DNA of 64,000 nucleotides from the NCBI GenBank assembly GCA_035610835.1, contig CM069449.1:9753855-9817854 (forward strand), written 5' to 3'. Positions 47,144-57,732 of the stretch are shown here, one piece after another. How positions within the stretch are numbered: the stretch's first letter is position 1; each line of letters opens with the position of its first letter. This DNA comes from Ophiura sarsii (Eukaryota; Echinodermata; Ophiuroidea; Amphilepidida; Ophiuridae). The position numbers were made by a program, and so were the translations under genes. The notes under the pieces were generated by a model. The model had not been told where the DNA came from, made no database searches, and saw only the letters and a list, made by a program, of their open reading frames with translations.

Positions 47144-47371
47144 ATACAGATCTTCTCAGATGATGCTGGACATAGTCTTGTTCACTAACATTCAAAACAC
47201 TTAATGATAGAAAAAAATTCAAAAACAATACTTACACTGGAGTTGAAGTTTGGGAATCATATTTATCAAAACCCACATTTACATATAAACCAATAGGAAT
47301 TCAGCTTTTACAACTAACTTTGACCATCATCGTCTAGATACTCCATTACAAATTCTATGTTATATACATAC

Positions 47372-47460
47372 CTATCTAAGCTTGCTCCAAGTTTCTTCAG
47401 CGATTGTCCTCCTCCCCCTTCCTTGCCTTTCCCACATTTAGCTTGTATCATATCCAATAC
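47372..47460 (-). CDS. ASCC2: ASCC2 exon 5
   Basis: An 89-nt exon, acceptor TTTCCTATCTTAG and donor GATAG|GTATGT. It encodes VLDMIQAKCGKGKEG, then GGGQSLKKLGASLDR, corresponding to vertebrate 'VFSNILQHCGLQGDG...QKLEERGR'. The glycine/lysine loop is variable in the family. Confidence 0.9.
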
Positions 47461-47671
47461 CTAAGATAGGAAAACAATAAGAATCATAATAAGAATCCAG
47501 TTTGAACCTTAACATTGAAACACTTTTAGGTTAGGCAAAAAAAACCTGTTCTACGGCACCCAACCGACCCATATTTTTAGATATCGTTGGAAAAAAAGTT
47601 CGCATGCTAATTAATACTAACCCTAATAATTGTGTTGCCATCTCAAATTACGCATTTTTACAGATTTTTTA

Positions 47672-49214
47672 CCAATCCTAATTAACCCTCCCACACTTGA
47701 AGAGACTCAGGAAGCAATTAGTCAAATGAAGCCCAACAAAGCTGCCGGTCTTGACTGTGCAATCACATCAGAAGCACTCCAAGATGGCGGTGAAGCTTTG
47801 GTCAATGTTGTCCATGGATTTTGCATGGAAGTCTACACTACCCCTAAACCACCCAACCAATGGACCACCAGCGTTATTGTACCTCTAACAAAGAAGGGGG
47901 ACCTATCTCTAATTACAAATTATAGAGGAATATCGCTACTGTCACTTGCAGCCAAGATGTATAACAAGATCCTGCTAAACAGAATTAGAGATCATGTCGA
48001 TCCCACCTTGAGAAACAACCAGGCTGGCTTCAGTCCTGGAAGAAGCTGTGCACAGCAAATCCATATCCTCAGGAGGATTATGGAAGGGTTAAAGGACCAT
48101 CAGTTACCTCTCACAGTCACATTCATAGACCTCAAGAAAGCTTTCGGCTCAATAAACAGGAAAGTCATGTTTGCAGTGCTGCGACATTACGGAATACCAA
48201 AACCTCTTGTCGATACCATAGGTGTGATGTACAACAACTCGAAAAGTGCTGTGATGGTAGATGGCAGCATCTCAGATCCTTTTGCTATCTCCACTGGAGT
48301 GCTACAAGGTGATGTCCTAGCTCCATTCCTATTTGTGATACTGGTAGACTACCGATTAAAGAAGGCCACATCTGACCTTGACTCAGGAGTTGTGACACAC
48401 CAGCGTCGCTCTAGACGTCATCCCGCCATTGTTCTAAACGACCTTGATTTTGCTGATGATATTGCCTTACTTGAGACCACAATTCTACGAGCTCAGACCC
48501 AGCTGACAAAAACTGCTGCAGCAGCAAAAGATCTTGGCCTCATCATTAGCGTTCCCAAAACAGAGTGTATGACGTCCAACTGCAATCTTCAACCAACACT
48601 ACAGGTCTATGTGGAAACCATCAGCCATGTGACAGATTTTAGATATCTGGGATCTATGATGGCATCGGGTGCAAGTGACCTTAAAAGACGCAGGGCATTG
48701 GCATGGTGCACATTCTAGAAGTTGGAACACCTGTGGAGGAGTCCTCAAGTAGCTATCGCAACAAAAGTGAAATTATTTAGCACCACCTGTGTGATGATTT
48801 TGTATGGCTGTGAATCCTGGGTGATATCTCAAGATATGGAGTGTAAAATAAATGCCTATGCTTCCTCTTGCTACAGGATAATGCTTAACATCAAACGCAT
48901 GGATCATGTCCCTAACACCACCATTTATGACATGACCAAGACTGAGCCTCTTATCAACCGTGTAAAAAGTCGCCAGCTGAGATTCCTTGGACATATTCTC
49001 CGTCTCCCTGATGAAGAGCCTGCTAGACTGTATGCCACTTACATACCAACACATGGCCGAAGGAGACCTGGTCGTCCAAGCACATCATACTTGAAGTACA
49101 TACAGGGCTTACTTGGTGACAATAAAGGCATGTTTCAAAAACGTCAGATAGCCACTCTTGCTACAGATCGCTGTGCTTGGAGAAAACTTGTGGTCGCCGA
49201 GGATGATGATGATG
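47672..49214 (+). mobile_element. 5'-truncated non-LTR retrotransposon (LINE) with 12-bp target duplication
   Basis: The insertion carries reverse transcriptase coding sequence and ends in a (GAT)n tail. It is flanked by ACAGATTTTTTA at 47660-47671 and 49215-49226. Nothing of the endonuclease half remains, as expected from incomplete target-primed reverse transcription. It runs opposite to ASCC2. Confidence 0.9.
47690..49214 (+). pseudogene. LINE reverse transcriptase, broken by one stop codon
   Basis: One reading frame runs from about 47675 to the tail. The RT motifs are in order. The fingers have 'MKPNKAAGLD' and 'NYRGISLLSLAAK', followed by 'QAGFSPGRSCAQQ'. Motif A is 'FIDLKKAFGS', motif B 'TGVLQGDVLAPFLF' and motif C 'DFADDIALL', with its two aspartates intact. 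The C-terminal segment has 'YGCESW', 'LRFLGHILRLPDEE' and 'GRRRPGRP'. A single TAG at 48716-48718 interrupts it between 'AWCTF' and 'KLEHLW', where related proteins usually have a tryptophan. The frame otherwise continues unbroken for about 500 codons, so the insertion is fairly young. The APE-type endonuclease is lost by 5' truncation. The clade is RTE-like or close to it, not resolved by eye. Confidence 0.9.
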
Positions 49215-49985
49215 ACAGATTTTTTAGATTTTTTACAGACATTTTGACGGTGAAAAAAAGAAAGAAAAAGCCCGACCGACGACCCAACCATGAGAGGTCC
49301 GTTTGCCTGTAGAACAAGGTTTCTACAAGATTTATACAAACAATTGGATATGAATAATTGAAGAAAGCTGATTGATTTGAAGGGAACGACCAGACTGATT
49401 GATTTGTAATGGGAAAGCATTAGTAATAATCAATAAAATGTCACTTTTCTATGAATAAATAATAGTCAATTACATGTATCAGAATAAATAATAGATCATT
49501 TGAATAGATGTTTTTATTTTGTAATAAATGTTGTTATTCTTCACAGTTACCTCTAACAACTAATATGTATTGTATTGTCGTTATCCTTAATTGATTATTA
49601 TATAAGTAAAGGTAAAGTGTCATGCCCCGCTAAGCTCATGCACAGAATGTCCATCACTCTGTCCTTAGCATTTGGGCCAGACTCCTTATAATTTTGACTG
49701 TGGGGGGTTCGCCACTCCTCCCGCACATCGAGTCTATTTTACCTCCCCAACATTAACTAATGCCGGTACCAATTTATACACTTGCGTGAAGAGAGGCAAG
49801 CATGGTTTAAAAGTGCTTTGCCCAAGGACACAGCAGGTTGGCTGCAACAGAACTCAAACCTACAAACTTTGTATTGTGCAGCGAGTACATATCCACTGGA
49901 CCATGGCTGATTACTGAATATCATTATTGACCATTTGGTTAATAAATCAATCTAATAATTCCCCCTATCACCTTCCTACACTTAC

Positions 49986-50183
49986 CTCTAATATAGTTGG
50001 TACAGTTTCTTGTAAATCATCATTATATCTTGGCTGATTAGTGAATATATTGTTGACCATTTTACCCATCAGCTTTGCATTACCATCACCATAGAGTATA
50101 CAGAGCTCCATAATCTTGACCACATCAAACAAGAAGTTCTCATAGAGGATGTTACCAAACACTTTTTGGGTGATGAAATCTTC
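49986..50183 (-). CDS. ASCC2: ASCC2 exon 4
   Basis: A 198-nt exon (66 codons, phase 0-0), acceptor GTTGTTTTTAG and donor AGAG|GTAAGT. It encodes EDFITQKVFGNILYE, NFLFDVVKIMELCILY and GKMVNNIFTNQPRYN, ending in ETVPTILE. Vertebrate ASCC2 has 'FGEILYNNFLFDIPKILDLCVLFG.GN' and 'GNIFTQQPSYYSDLDETLPTILQ'. Among the best-conserved parts of the ASCC3-binding region. Confidence 0.97.
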
Positions 50184-50309
50184 CTAAAAACAACAAACAT
50201 TAAATATAGGTATAAGGTCAAGAGAAAAAAAGTTGATATGTCTGTCATAGCTTCTGGCAAGCTTACTCGTCAATCAACAATTTATCATTTTAAAAAGGAT
50301 CTTAATTTT

Positions 50310-50415
50310 CAAAGTTTCATAATTTTGGCATACGCATACGCACACGAAACGCACTCGCTACAAAGTGCGCCGTGTTGCGTAATGCGAGCCAATTTGGAAA
50401 TGATCAAACTATAGT
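50310..50415. repeat. MITE family H, diverged copy 3
   Basis: Shares 'AAGTTTCATAATTTTGGCA' and a right end 'CCAATTTGGAAATGATCAAACTATAG' (two blocks) with family H. The interior is different. Confidence 0.45.
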
Positions 50416-50490
50416 GAGAATCCCACCATTTTCAGGGACTCCTGTCAAATAGGCAAGGCCTGTTTCCCAACGGCCGGAAGGACATGTATA

Positions 50491-51118
50491 TGAAGAGGTA
50501 TTTTGCAAAAGGGCTATGGTGCATTTTTTCAAAAAATGAGTTTGATATAGAAATGTATAGGGAAAAATCATATGTTTCAAGGGAACAAAGTCATTTTTTT
50601 CAAAAAGACCTACATCTCATTGTAAACAGCCATTGAAATTGTTGTTTTGTTGCAAAAGGGCCTGTATCCAGAATTATATCGGGATACTCCATCTGTTTGT
50701 ACATAAAGAAAAAATACCACACACAAAAAATCATTTATTTTAATCATTGAAAATAAATAAGTTTGATATTGAAATGTATAGGTCACAATCATATGTTTCA
50801 AGGAAATAAAGTCATTTTTTTCAAAAATACCTACATCTCATTGTAAACAGCCATTGAAGTTGTTGTTTTGTTGCAAAAGGCGAGTTTTGTTGCAAAAGGG
50901 CCTACATCCAAATTTTCAAAAAATGTAAACATGATTTAAAAAATTAAAAAAACTAGCACATTTAAAATTTATATCAATTTCAATTAGTATGTAGTGTACC
51001 TCTTTCATAATCCATTCAGTTTTTCAATTGCTCAACTTGAATATTTAGAAACAGTTTTTTGACTTTTTCTCAATAAGAGCCAAAGTGGATGTAGGCCCTT
51101 TTGCAAAATACCTCTTCA
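50491..51118. mobile_element. TA-flanked TIR element, 628 bp, with internal direct repeats
   Basis: The ends TGAAGAGGTATTTTGCAAAA (then GGG) and their complement are flanked by TA (50489-50490 and 51119-51120). Two ~130-bp direct repeats (about 50530-50660 and 50755-50900) share 'CAAGGGAA(C/T)AAAGTCATTT' and 'CTACATCTCATTGTAAACAG'. The motif 'GTTGCAAAAGGGCCT' recurs. It lies in intron 3. Confidence 0.85.
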
Positions 51119-51545
51119 TATGTGGACGATGGGGGTCAATATAGATATAGTCTAGAATTGGGACAAATGTGCATTCTTTGTTTATAAAGGTTTCCTTTGT
51201 TCTGATTCCATACCTTTTTATTCTGATTCTAGATCTTTGTCCTGATTCTATAGTCACTGTCATAATGATATTGACGAAATTCAAGCTATATCAAGCGAGC
51301 ATGTTTTGTTGTTGTTCGCAGAGCTGGGTCCAGATGCATGAAATGCGCGAACAAATAAGCGTGCATGCATGTGACGATTTTCATGATTTGGTCAATCAGG
51401 AAGCACAGTCATTTTTTTGAAATCGTCTGGTACACAATTCCGATTTTCGCATGTACCCTCGTACGCACACACGCAATGATGGAATTATGTCCATAAGATT
51501 ATGACACTGACAATAGACTATATTCACCAATGGCCACCCAAACAT

Positions 51546-51774
51546 ATGTGATGCAGCACATCAAAAGGGGGGATTTGTGGCTGTGTGTTTTTCGAGATAT
51601 AGCTGAAAACGGACAGAAAAAAATAGAAAATAATATGAATTTAGGAGTCATTTTCTCTCTTCATTTTCACACTTTAAAATTTTAAAGCGTAGAAAATGAT
51701 CTTAGAGCACACATAATAAACTCAATATTGACTTCACCTGCAAAGTCCGCCTTTTGATGTGCTGCATTGCACAT
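51546..51774. mobile_element. MITE family N, copy 2
   Basis: The ends 'TATGTGATGCAGCACATCAA' and the complement of 'GTGCAATGCAGCACATCAAA' define it. The interior matches 26709-26976. Confidence 0.8.
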
Positions 51775-52242
51775 GTCCTTCTGGCAGTTGGAAACAGCAC
51801 TTACCTGCAGGGTTGTAGCTAGGCCAACTTTTGTGCCAGGTGGCAAAAATGACGAACGGAGGGAGCGAAGCGACCGGACGAGCTCAATATTTCGCTATTT
51901 GGTTACATAACTCTCGCGGCTCAGGGGTCGGGATGTTTTTAGGCGTTTTTTAATGCACTTTGAGGGTTCCTGCCACATCATTTCTTGTTTTATGAGGCAG
52001 TTTAATGATTTTATCCACAAATAGTTAATTTTTTTTTTTTTTTTTTTTTGTGCCAGGCGGCCTAGCTTTTCTTCTTTTTTGTGCCAGGCGGCCTAGCCCA
52101 GTGTAAATAGAATCGGTGATCGATTGGATCGATTATCGGTAATCGATAGCTAATTACCGATAATGGTCGGTAAACCGGTTTATAGATGAAATTTTAGACA
52201 GTGATAAAGGTATCTGCAATCAATTATATTATTCAAATTATG

Positions 52243-52353
52243 CCGCCGCGATCGTCTCAACATGCGGTAATGAGTTGCAAAGGCCATTTTAGCGCAAGCC
52301 GCGATCGTCTCAAACATGCGGTAACATTGAGTTGCAAGGCCATTTTAGCGCAA
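52243..52353 (+). repeat. 55-bp direct duplication
   Basis: 'CCGCGATCGTCTCAACATGC' to 'GGCCATTTTAGCGCAA' occurs twice in a row with small indels. Confidence 0.85.
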
Positions 52354-52680
52354 TTTTGTATGACTATTTGTCAACCTACCTCAATTTATAACATCAATAG
52401 CATTACCGTATATTCCACAATTTCCCGGGCACCTTTCCTAAGTACTTTATTTGTTCACCGCCAGTCCACTAATTCCTGGACGGAAGACATTAGGCCTATT
52501 TACTAGTAAAAACAAGCCCAGATAATTCCGATTTTAAAGTTGATTCTATTGTTTTACTCTACTTTTGGTCAGTCACGTAGGCTTCAGGTCACCGCCCAGT
52601 CACATAACTTGTTTGTTCATTTAGCGTGGGAACTGCCTACTGCTATTCCCCCTTCAAGAAAAGCATGCCTGGGCCTGCCA

Positions 52681-52860
52681 CACCTCAAAACCACAGATCA
52701 CCGACAATTCAGATGAACCACGCATGACCCTGCCGACCACGACCTCAAAACCACAGATCACCGACAATTCAGATGAACTACGCATGACCCTGCCGACCAC
52801 GACCTCAAAACCACAGATCACTGACAATTCAGATGAACCACGCATGACCCTGCCGACCAC
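52681..52860 (+). repeat. 60-bp tandem repeat, 3 units
   Basis: Three near-identical 60-bp units (CTCAAAACCACAGATCACCG .. CGCATGACCCTGCCGACCAC). The length is a multiple of three, so frames on both strands stay open without being genes. Confidence 0.92.
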
Positions 52861-53219
52861 GTGGGTCACACCACTTGTTTTAATCATGCGTGCGGTGACT
52901 TTTCTATTACACATTATACCCCCTATTCACACCGTGTGGGTATCAGAACAATGATTAGATTACGCATGTCCCAATTTTTTTAGCCACGTGGCCTGGCACG
53001 GAAAATCATGCAATAGCCTTTTGATGAAAACACGTGCGTGCTCGGAATAAACAACCGCTCTTGAAAAAAACCTGGCGGTGACATCAAATAAGTTGATTTC
53101 GTAGTGTTGCACTGCAGGTTTTTTCTATTGGATGGAAATAATAAATCACGACTAATAGCAGACACAATTATATTAATATTCATTCTCAGATGAAAAAATA
53201 AATATACTAAACTTTCCAA

Positions 53220-53530
53220 AATAAATATTTTTAAAAAGGAATAAAATCAAAGATAAAAAAATAAATACAGAGTAAATAAAATAAAAAATATAATATGAAA
53301 AAGTTTATTATTACATTAATTTAATAAAAAATTTAAAATCTTAAAATCCCAAAAAGGAAATAGTGACCATTTAAAAAATAGATTCAATAAATATTATTAA
53401 CAAGGAATACAATCACAGATAGAAAAATAAATACAGAGTAAATAAGAATTAAAAAATATGAAAAAGTGTCATTATATTAATTTAATAAAAATCCACGCGA
53501 TAAATGAAATAGATCATATAATCAATCAAT
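53220..53530 (+). repeat. AT-rich duplicated block
   Basis: Two diverged direct copies (about 53225-53345 and 53390-53500) share 'AATACAGAGTAAATAA' and 'GAAAAAGT..(T/C)ATTA'. Confidence 0.6.
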
Positions 53531-54127
53531 TTCAAATGTTATTATTTCTAACACATTTAAAAAACTATTAAAACGCAAACCTGGCGATGACCTCGTTCCG
53601 TGATGCGACTGGTGTATTGTGTGCATTCATATGAACTCTGACTACAGGGCTGATGCTGCAATCGTTGACGCAACGTTTTGTTGTGTCTCGTGGTCTGTGC
53701 TTGCTACAACAAGCTAATGTATTGATTGATCACACATTTTGACAACTCCTTCAGCGGGCTTTATTATAAAGATGGACGAACGTATGGGATAGATTATAGG
53801 CTCGTGTCGCATGCGGCACTTCAGACAACAAGGTAATTGGTCGCGGGACAATCAAAAGGCACTATTATTTATTGATGCCTTCAGGCACTTTACCGAATTT
53901 TCGGTTATCGTTTTGGGAGGAAATAAGCTTACCGATTACCGAATTTCAATTCTTTACCGAATTTTACCGGTAAATTCGGTCTACCGATTCTATTTAGCCC
54001 AGTGCCAGGCGGGCCCGCCCGGCGCCGCCTGGCGTAGCTACAACCCTGCTTACCTGTCAAATATGAAGCTTTATTTAGCTATCTTCATTTTCTTCTGAGA
54101 GTAAGTTCTTTCTATTTAGCCTTACTA

Positions 54128-54938
54128 CACTGAGCCAAAAAAGAAACTTATAAAATTTTAACAGATCACCAAATAAAATTCTGTGCATGACAATGTACCA
54201 AATTTGGATACAATATTACTGCAATGTATTGCTTCAAATGGCAGTCAATAACCAATTGTTTGCTTCAATGACACAAGAGAAATCTGCACTGACCCAGACA
54301 ACGTCTTGCATCACAGGTCACAGCAAACAATTTCAGCATCATAAAGTTAAAAACATTTCATAGAGTCAAAACAAACTCATATCCAAACAAACAATGAAGT
54401 AATTAATAACGGGTATGTCCACCTCCAGCTTGCAGGCATGCTGTGCATCGCCAGACCTCTCCCCAATCGAACATCTCTGGGATGAGCTTGGACGACGTGT
54501 ATCAAGAAGAGACAATCCACCTGTCAATAGACAAACACTTATTGCAGCACTACAGGAAGAATGGAACAATGTTCCCCAGGCTACCATCAGGAACTTGATT
54601 GGAAGCATGAGAAGGAGATGCACAGCATGCCTGCAAGCTGGAGGTGGACATACCCGTTATTAATTACTTCATTTTTTGTTTGGATATGAGTTTGTTTTGA
54701 CTAAATGAAATGTTTTTAACTTTATGTTGCTGAAATTGTTTTCTGTGACCTGCGATGCAAGACGTTGTCTGGGTCAGTGCAGATTTCTCTTGTGTCATTG
54801 AAGCAAACAATTGGTTATTGACTGCCATTTGAAGCAAGACATAGCAGTAATATTGTATCCAAATTTGGTACATTTTCATGCACAGAATTTTATTTGGTGT
54901 TCTGTTAAAATTTTATAAGTTTCTTTTTTGGCTTAGTG
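54128..54938. mobile_element. Tc1-like fold-back element, 811 bp, arms about 310 bp
   Basis: The ends CACTGAGCCAAAAAAGAAAC and the complement of CACTAAGCCAAAAAAGAAAC are flanked by TA (54126-54127 and 54939-54940). The arms (about 54128-54441 and 54625-54938) are inverted copies of each other and include the last ~12 codons of the transposase. The left end is therefore an inverted copy of the 3' end, and the true 5' half of the element is gone. It ends 6 bp from the splice donor of ASCC2 exon 3. Confidence 0.9.
54448..54663 (+). pseudogene. Tc1-like transposase, C-terminal fragment
   Basis: About 71 codons to a TAA stop begin SPDLSPIEHLWDELGRR, holding the third catalytic acidic residue (Glu) of the DDE triad in the PIEHLWD block. 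They continue LIAALQEEWNNVPQ and end SMRRRCTACLQAGGG then HTRY, the standard Tc1 family C-terminus. The first two catalytic aspartates and the DNA-binding domain are missing, so no active enzyme can be made. The apparent start codon upstream lies in the inverted arm and is an artefact. Confidence 0.92.
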
Positions 54939-54945
54939 TACTTAC

Positions 54946-55057
54946 TTTTGACTCTTTGTATGTCGCCATACGTAAGAATACCATGAATGTAAGCCTGTGG
55001 ATTCGTTGATGCATCTCAGACAAAGCCTCTGGTAGCATAACCTCACCATCATATGGC
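54946..55057 (-). CDS. ASCC2: ASCC2 exon 3
   Basis: A 112-nt exon, acceptor CTTCCCACAG and donor TCAAAA|GTAAG. It encodes (R)PYDGEVMLPEALSEM, HQRIHRLTFMVFLRM and ATYKESK, matching vertebrate 'MQKRLHRSVFLTFLRMSTHKESK'. A Tc1-type element starts right after the donor. Intron bases +1 to +5 (GTAAG) are original, and the T at +6 belongs to the element's TA target duplication. Confidence 0.95.
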
Positions 55058-55182
55058 CTGTGGGAAGAGAATAATTGTTCATATATTTAAAAGGTAGAAA
55101 GATAGATTTCAATTTACGTTAAATCAATCATTTCCATTGGTAAAGGAGCAGTTCTTTGGAATAGGTTCTCTTATGTACTCTA

Positions 55183-55296
55183 AGAGGCAATGTCTTGCTA
55201 GACGTCCCGCAACTGATGTGCACATGCTCATAACAATTAAAATGTGTTGCAGTAGTACATGGTTTATTCCGTACGGAACGTCTAGCAAGATATAGC
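55183..55296. repeat. short inverted repeat element
   Basis: 'GTCTTGCTAGACGTCCCG' and the complement of 'ATCTTGCTAGACGTTCCG' face each other about 75 bp apart. A possible small MITE next to the TTAA-flanked element. Confidence 0.5.
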
Positions 55297-55303
55297 CCTT
55301 TAA

Positions 55304-56099
55304 GGTTGTTCCTATGGCTATTTTTTATTTGATATTTGAATAGAGCTTGCTGAGTTCCACAATAATCTGAAATTTGAGATTGATGGGAGGTACGGTTTTC
55401 TAGATATGACAATTTTATTTTCAAAAATCCATTTTAAGTCATTTTTAATTCTTTTGTTTTGTATTGTTTTTTGGCCAACAGAGGGCAGTCTATTTTCTTT
55501 TGTTTTATATTGGGTTTTTTTGACTCCCTAGGTAAAATTTCTATAAAAATTTAGTTTTTTGTTTTTGCTCTAATTTTTTTTTGAAAACTCCATTAGATTC
55601 CCGCAGCACAGGAATTAAGGATAGTTGTATAGCCAACATATACACCAAGTGGCATTACATTTTTATAGTAAAGTGCATGAACTTGAAAAAATTAATTAAG
55701 TGCATTAATTAGCCTAATTGTTTGTAATTTTTTGGTTTTTGATAATTAAGTATAATTAATTATGCAGGTGTCTTACAGCCTCCCGCAGCACAGGAAACTT
55801 TCTAAAACTATATAATAATTAACAAGCTCCCAAAATTTTAGCTTTATAGCATTTATACTTTTCTTGTAAAAATTAATTAAACATTTTTGCAAAGATTAAT
55901 TATTTTGCTAGGTCAGCTAGGGGGTCAAAAAAATAATAAGAAACAAAAGAAATGAACGCTTCAATTTTGCTTCATTTTTGACAATAAAATTGTCATATCT
56001 AGAAAACCGTACCTCCGATCAATCTCAAATTTCAGGTTATTGTGCAGTTCAGCACGCTCTATTAAAATATCAAATAAAAAATTAGCCATAGGAACAACC
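55304..56099. mobile_element. TTAA-flanked TIR element, 796 bp, arms about 125 bp
   Basis: The ends GGTTGTTCCTATGGCTATTT and the complement of GGTTGTTCCTATGGCTAATT are flanked by TTAA (55300-55303 and 56100-56103). The arms match through 'GAGGTACGGTTTTCTAGATA' and 'TGACAATTTTATT'. 'CCCGCAGCACAGGAA' occurs twice inside. No transposase is present. piggyBac- or Kolobok-type. In intron 2. Confidence 0.87.
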
Positions 56100-56348
56100 T
56101 TAAGAGCTCTTTTCAGAGCCACCAACTCTGTTCAGTGGACAAGAGGCAGTCCACCTGAATATCTCTTTTCAGAGCCACCAATCTTTCTCACGTAGGATAG
56201 GGGCACCTACTTTCAAATCAACCTTCAACAGACACATTCTCTACAACTCTAAAACACTCTCCACTCGGCTATTGGTTTTACCTTGTTCCTGTAAAGCATT
56301 TATATAGACTATAAACCATGCAAGAAATGCTACTCCAGATGCAGACTG

Positions 56349-56562
56349 AGTACTGTAAAAGCCAATATTTTTGTGTAAAGATATTTTCGCGCATTTTGAT
56401 ATCATAGACAATTCGGGAATTGTTTTTTTCGCGGGCGACCTTCTGGATGCACTGCACGAATGTTGAAAACAATATGTTTGCGTGTTATAATTTTTGCGGA
56501 AAAATAGTTTGCGCGAAAAGCCCGGAAATAAAACCACCGCGAAAATTTCAGCTTTTCTACTT
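56349..56562. mobile_element. MITE family M, copy 2
   Basis: Inverted relative to 33765-33882. It starts 'TACTGTAAAAGCCAATATTT' and ends 'GCGAAAATTTCAGCTTTT', with 'CGCGGGCGACCTTCTGGATG' inside. It lies 24 bp downstream of the exon 2 donor. Confidence 0.8.
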
Positions 56563-56585
56563 TTCTACATGCTTCTCTACTTTAC

Positions 56586-56644
56586 CTTGGTGCATGATGA
56601 AGATAGGAGTCTAAACTGTGCTGAAGAGTCTCGTCAAATACTAC
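56586..56644 (-). CDS. ASCC2: ASCC2 exon 2
   Basis: A 59-nt exon, acceptor CAACTTGCAG and donor CCAAG|GTAAAG. It encodes VVFDETLQHSLDSYL then HHAPR, matching vertebrate 'VIFDETLQKCLDSYLRYVPR'. Short, but phase and similarity are unambiguous. Confidence 0.95.
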
Positions 56645-57169
56645 CTGCAAGTTGAGGATGAAATCAAAATGATGTCAGAAACAATTTTTTAATACAGACT
56701 GTAACAACAACATATATTATATATTTATGTCTCCAGGAAAAGAATTAATGCTGCAATGACATAATATTCCCTAGTGCCAAAATACTATAATCAAAACAAA
56801 TATTGTTGATCATTTCAAATCATTCCCTCGCGTACATGCGACATCTGCATGACCAACAGCGCTGTGCGCCTGTAGTTTTGGAATGTTGTGCGTCCCAGTA
56901 TGTTCATGGTGTGATCCATTCTCTGACGTTGCCGTTGACTTTGTCATTTTTAGGTTCAAAATTGGCCCCAAGTGGTTTTGCGACTACTTTAGACTATTGG
57001 CCACATCTCCGTCATCACACAACCGATTTGACCATAACAAAATGTAGGTCAATGTCATGTCACCAAATGCATCATTTATGGCTTGAGGACATCAAGCTAT
57101 TCAAGAAAACAATCATTTTGAAGAAGTATGCACTTGGTTCAATAAGTACATGTTTAGCCTAACAAACAC

Positions 57170-57635
57170 ACGTCACATAACCTCTTGACTGCCTCTATAT
57201 GGCCGCCATCTTTAAAAATGGCGGACCAAAGAGGGATTGGGAAAATAGTACGTCCAAAAAGTGTGCGGTTTTGTCGTGGAATTCCACGACAACTTTGCAT
57301 ATGAATATGCATACCAGTACCGAGCATGCGCATTTGTACAAAGCAACAACAGAAATACCACCCGATTGGTCCAATTCAAAGGCAGTGCATCAAACGATCG
57401 TCACGCTGCGTCATGGGGAGGCAAATCGTGCGCCCTATCGCGTCACGCAGTGTACAGCGCCGCGTGAAACTATTGGCGCACTGTGGCGTGAATGGTGCAT
57501 GAATAGCTCATGTATATTCAGCAGTTTATCAGCGCACACTTTTGGAACTGTATTTTTTCCAGTCTTCACATTTGAGCACCCTTGCAGGGGCTATGTGTAA
57601 AATAGGAAAGACATGAGGATCCAGTCTACATAACT
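57170..57635. repeat. TIR element family I, copy 2 (inverted)
   Basis: 'TTTTGGAACTGTATTTTTTC', 'CAGTCTTCACATTTGAGCA' and 'GGATCCAGTCTA' match the complement of 46436-46540. The other end is poorly defined. Confidence 0.5.
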
Positions 57636-57732
57636 TCTTGGCCATAGTTAGTTAGACACTGGCGGATGGACACTCACATATGCTCATGCCCCAAAAGCGT
57701 ACAAAGTTCTGGTGACCAATTGAAACCGTGAA

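Larger units (their letters stand above)
47532..49331. mobile_element. TIR element family C, copy 4, split by a LINE
   Basis: The left end TAGGCAAAAAAAACCTGTTC then TACGG and 'CCAACCGACCC' is at 47532-47570. The right part, 'CCCGACCGACGACCCAACC' and 'GTTTGCCTGTAGAACAAGG', is at 49271-49320. The LINE at 47672-49214 lies between. The outermost right end is diverged. Confidence 0.65.
51808..54048. mobile_element. hAT-like non-autonomous element, 2241 bp, perfect 8-bp target duplication
   Basis: The ends CAGGGTTGTAGCTAGGCC and the complement of CAGGGTTGTAGCTACGCC are flanked on both sides by CTTACCTG (51800-51807 and 54049-54056). Subterminal 'GTGCCAGG(C/T)GGC' blocks recur. The interior is a patchwork of a 55-bp duplication, a 60-bp tandem repeat and AT-rich repeats at 53220-53530. 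No hAT transposase frame is present. Confidence 0.88.

Noticed and set aside
49672..49917. Plus-strand 81-aa ORF after the LINE
   Set aside because: No recognisable domain, no splice support, and antisense to the ASCC2 intron.
52654..52954. Periodic ORFs on both strands
   Set aside because: Produced by the 60-bp tandem repeat. Unit length divisible by three keeps frames open.
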